DNA of 14,315 bases from Microcaldota archaeon. GTDB taxonomy: Archaea > Micrarchaeota > Micrarchaeia > Micrarchaeales > Micrarchaeaceae. Position numbers and translations under genes: made by a program. Every line of letters begins with the position of its first letter. Positions within the stretch are counted from its first letter, which is position 1. This document shows positions 13,649 to 14,315 of this stretch, in pieces. The notes beneath the pieces are model-generated. The model searched no databases and had not been told where the DNA came from. It was given only the letters and a program-made list of their open reading frames with translations. The stretch covers positions 1-14,315 of the forward strand of contig JAJYVY010000017.1 in NCBI GenBank assembly GCA_021791775.1. Reading direction: 5' to 3'.

Positions 13649-14315
13649 GTGTTAGCCTTTAGTAACGGTATGTTCACAGGTCGCGTGAGCTCCCTGTTTG
13701 CGCACCCGTCCTATCAAAGTCCTATAATTGGACCGGCCTAGTGTCTCGTTTCGGGTATGGCTTCGTCCTTAGATGCTTTCAGGGCTTATCCATTTGGCGC
13801 GTGGCTACCCGGCGGTGCAATCACAACCGGTACACTAGAGGCGCCGATCCTCTGTTCCTCTCGTACTACGAGGGTCTTATCCTCCGACACTAACACTCCC
13901 AGTAGATACTACCGTACTGTCTCGCGACGTACTGAACTCAGCTCGTGTTCGGTTTTAATGGACGAGCAGTCCAACCCTTGGCGGCTTGTGCACCGCCAGG
14001 ATACCGAAGGCCCATATCGATGTATCAATGCGCGAGGTCGATGTGAACTCTCACCCGCGACGAATCGGTTACCTCTAGAGTAACTTGTTTGACAGCTTGG
14101 AGCCCCATTAAAATGGCTACCAACGTTCGTTAAGCCCCACTTTCGTGTCTGCATCCCACGCTTTTCGAGATACAGTCAGCCCTGCATTTGCCTTTGCGCT
14201 TTCCGGCGGGTTTCCAACCCGCCTAAGCAGAGCATTGGTCAGTTTCGTTTCCTTATCGAAATTAACCGTCCAGTCTAACTATCCACCTGCGGCTGTCCCC
14301 TTCCGGGTTAGCTGC
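13648..14315 (-). rRNA. rrl: 23S ribosomal RNA, 3' portion (domains V-VI), partial
   Basis: Minus-strand 23S rRNA; the gene runs off the right edge, and its 3' end is near 13648 (not precisely definable). Seen: perfect sarcin-ricin loop AGTACGAGAGGAACAG (13852-13867) and helix 93 with GTCGCGAGACAG. A-loop hairpin GGAC-TGCTC-GTCC spans 13960-13972. The helix 91 stem TGGCGG/CCGCCA and helix 89 CGCGGG/CTCGCG are intact, and the archaeal-style domain VI runs to GGACGGGTGCGC. Odd: several nearly universal domain V positions differ, including the P-loop (about 14265-14275) and the residues around 2448, 2453, 2499, 2505, 2507, 2582 (E. coli numbering, aligned by eye). Many base changes keep pairing, which argues for a working molecule. 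No intron is visible in this part. Confidence 0.93.

Noticed and set aside
13757..14154. ORFs within the 23S rRNA on both strands
   Set aside because: They fall inside the rRNA gene and are artefacts.
1..14315. CRISPR array, tRNA genes, riboswitch
   Set aside because: No regularly spaced repeats, no T-loop GGTTCRA box with matching acceptor stem, and no known riboswitch core was seen when reading both strands by eye.

Overview
The window comes from an archaeon. The coding genes include archaeal-type Pelota, the primase small subunit PriS, the Pth2 peptidyl-tRNA hydrolase, the KEOPS subunit Cgi121 and a short XPF/ERCC4 nuclease. Many starts have a TATA-like box centred about 26-30 nt upstream of the start codon (leaderless architecture). 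The right edge is the 3' part of an archaeal-style 23S rRNA on the minus strand. Compact spacing and this gene mix suggest a small-genome lineage such as Micrarchaeota or other DPANN, but the window alone does not prove that.

Left part (1-4740). A DedA-family membrane protein (minus) diverges from pelA (plus). A 20-codon ORF with its own TATA box and Shine-Dalgarno follows pelA. Then comes a regulator cluster: a 466-aa minus-strand protein that looks like a transposase-type N-terminal module fused to two tandem Lrp/AsnC-like units, a stand-alone RAM-like protein, and a winged-helix protein. The gene-poor gaps between them hold a long imperfect hairpin of about 160 nt behind a good TATA box (candidate structured RNA or MITE) and a second set of nested inverted repeats.

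Middle (4740-9250). A minimal O6-alkylguanine-DNA alkyltransferase diverges from a branched-chain aminotransferase. A solitary IS200/IS605 right-end hairpin (omega-RNA type) sits just after the aminotransferase without any tnpB. An unrecognised 156-aa protein follows, then a frameshifted PIN-domain remnant, pth2, a HAD-family protein, and priS diverging from the HAD gene.

Right part (9250-14315). A large GT-C/YfhO-like membrane protein with a sequon-rich C-terminal ectodomain overlaps, by ATGA, an ERCC4-HhH nuclease. Cgi121 converges on it. A vapBC-like toxin-antitoxin pair follows, with a tandem-repeat operator and flanking 12-bp direct repeats. The window ends in the 23S rRNA 3' portion (minus). 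Its sarcin-ricin loop is normal, but the P-loop and peptidyl-transferase centre depart from positions that are nearly universal. This is the most striking feature of the window.

Functionally the window mixes translation and ribosome rescue (pelA, pth2, cgi121, 23S), DNA replication and repair (priS, ERCC4 nuclease, alkyltransferase), regulation and small mobile or toxin remnants. Apart from the ATGA pair and vapBC, most genes look separately promoted.
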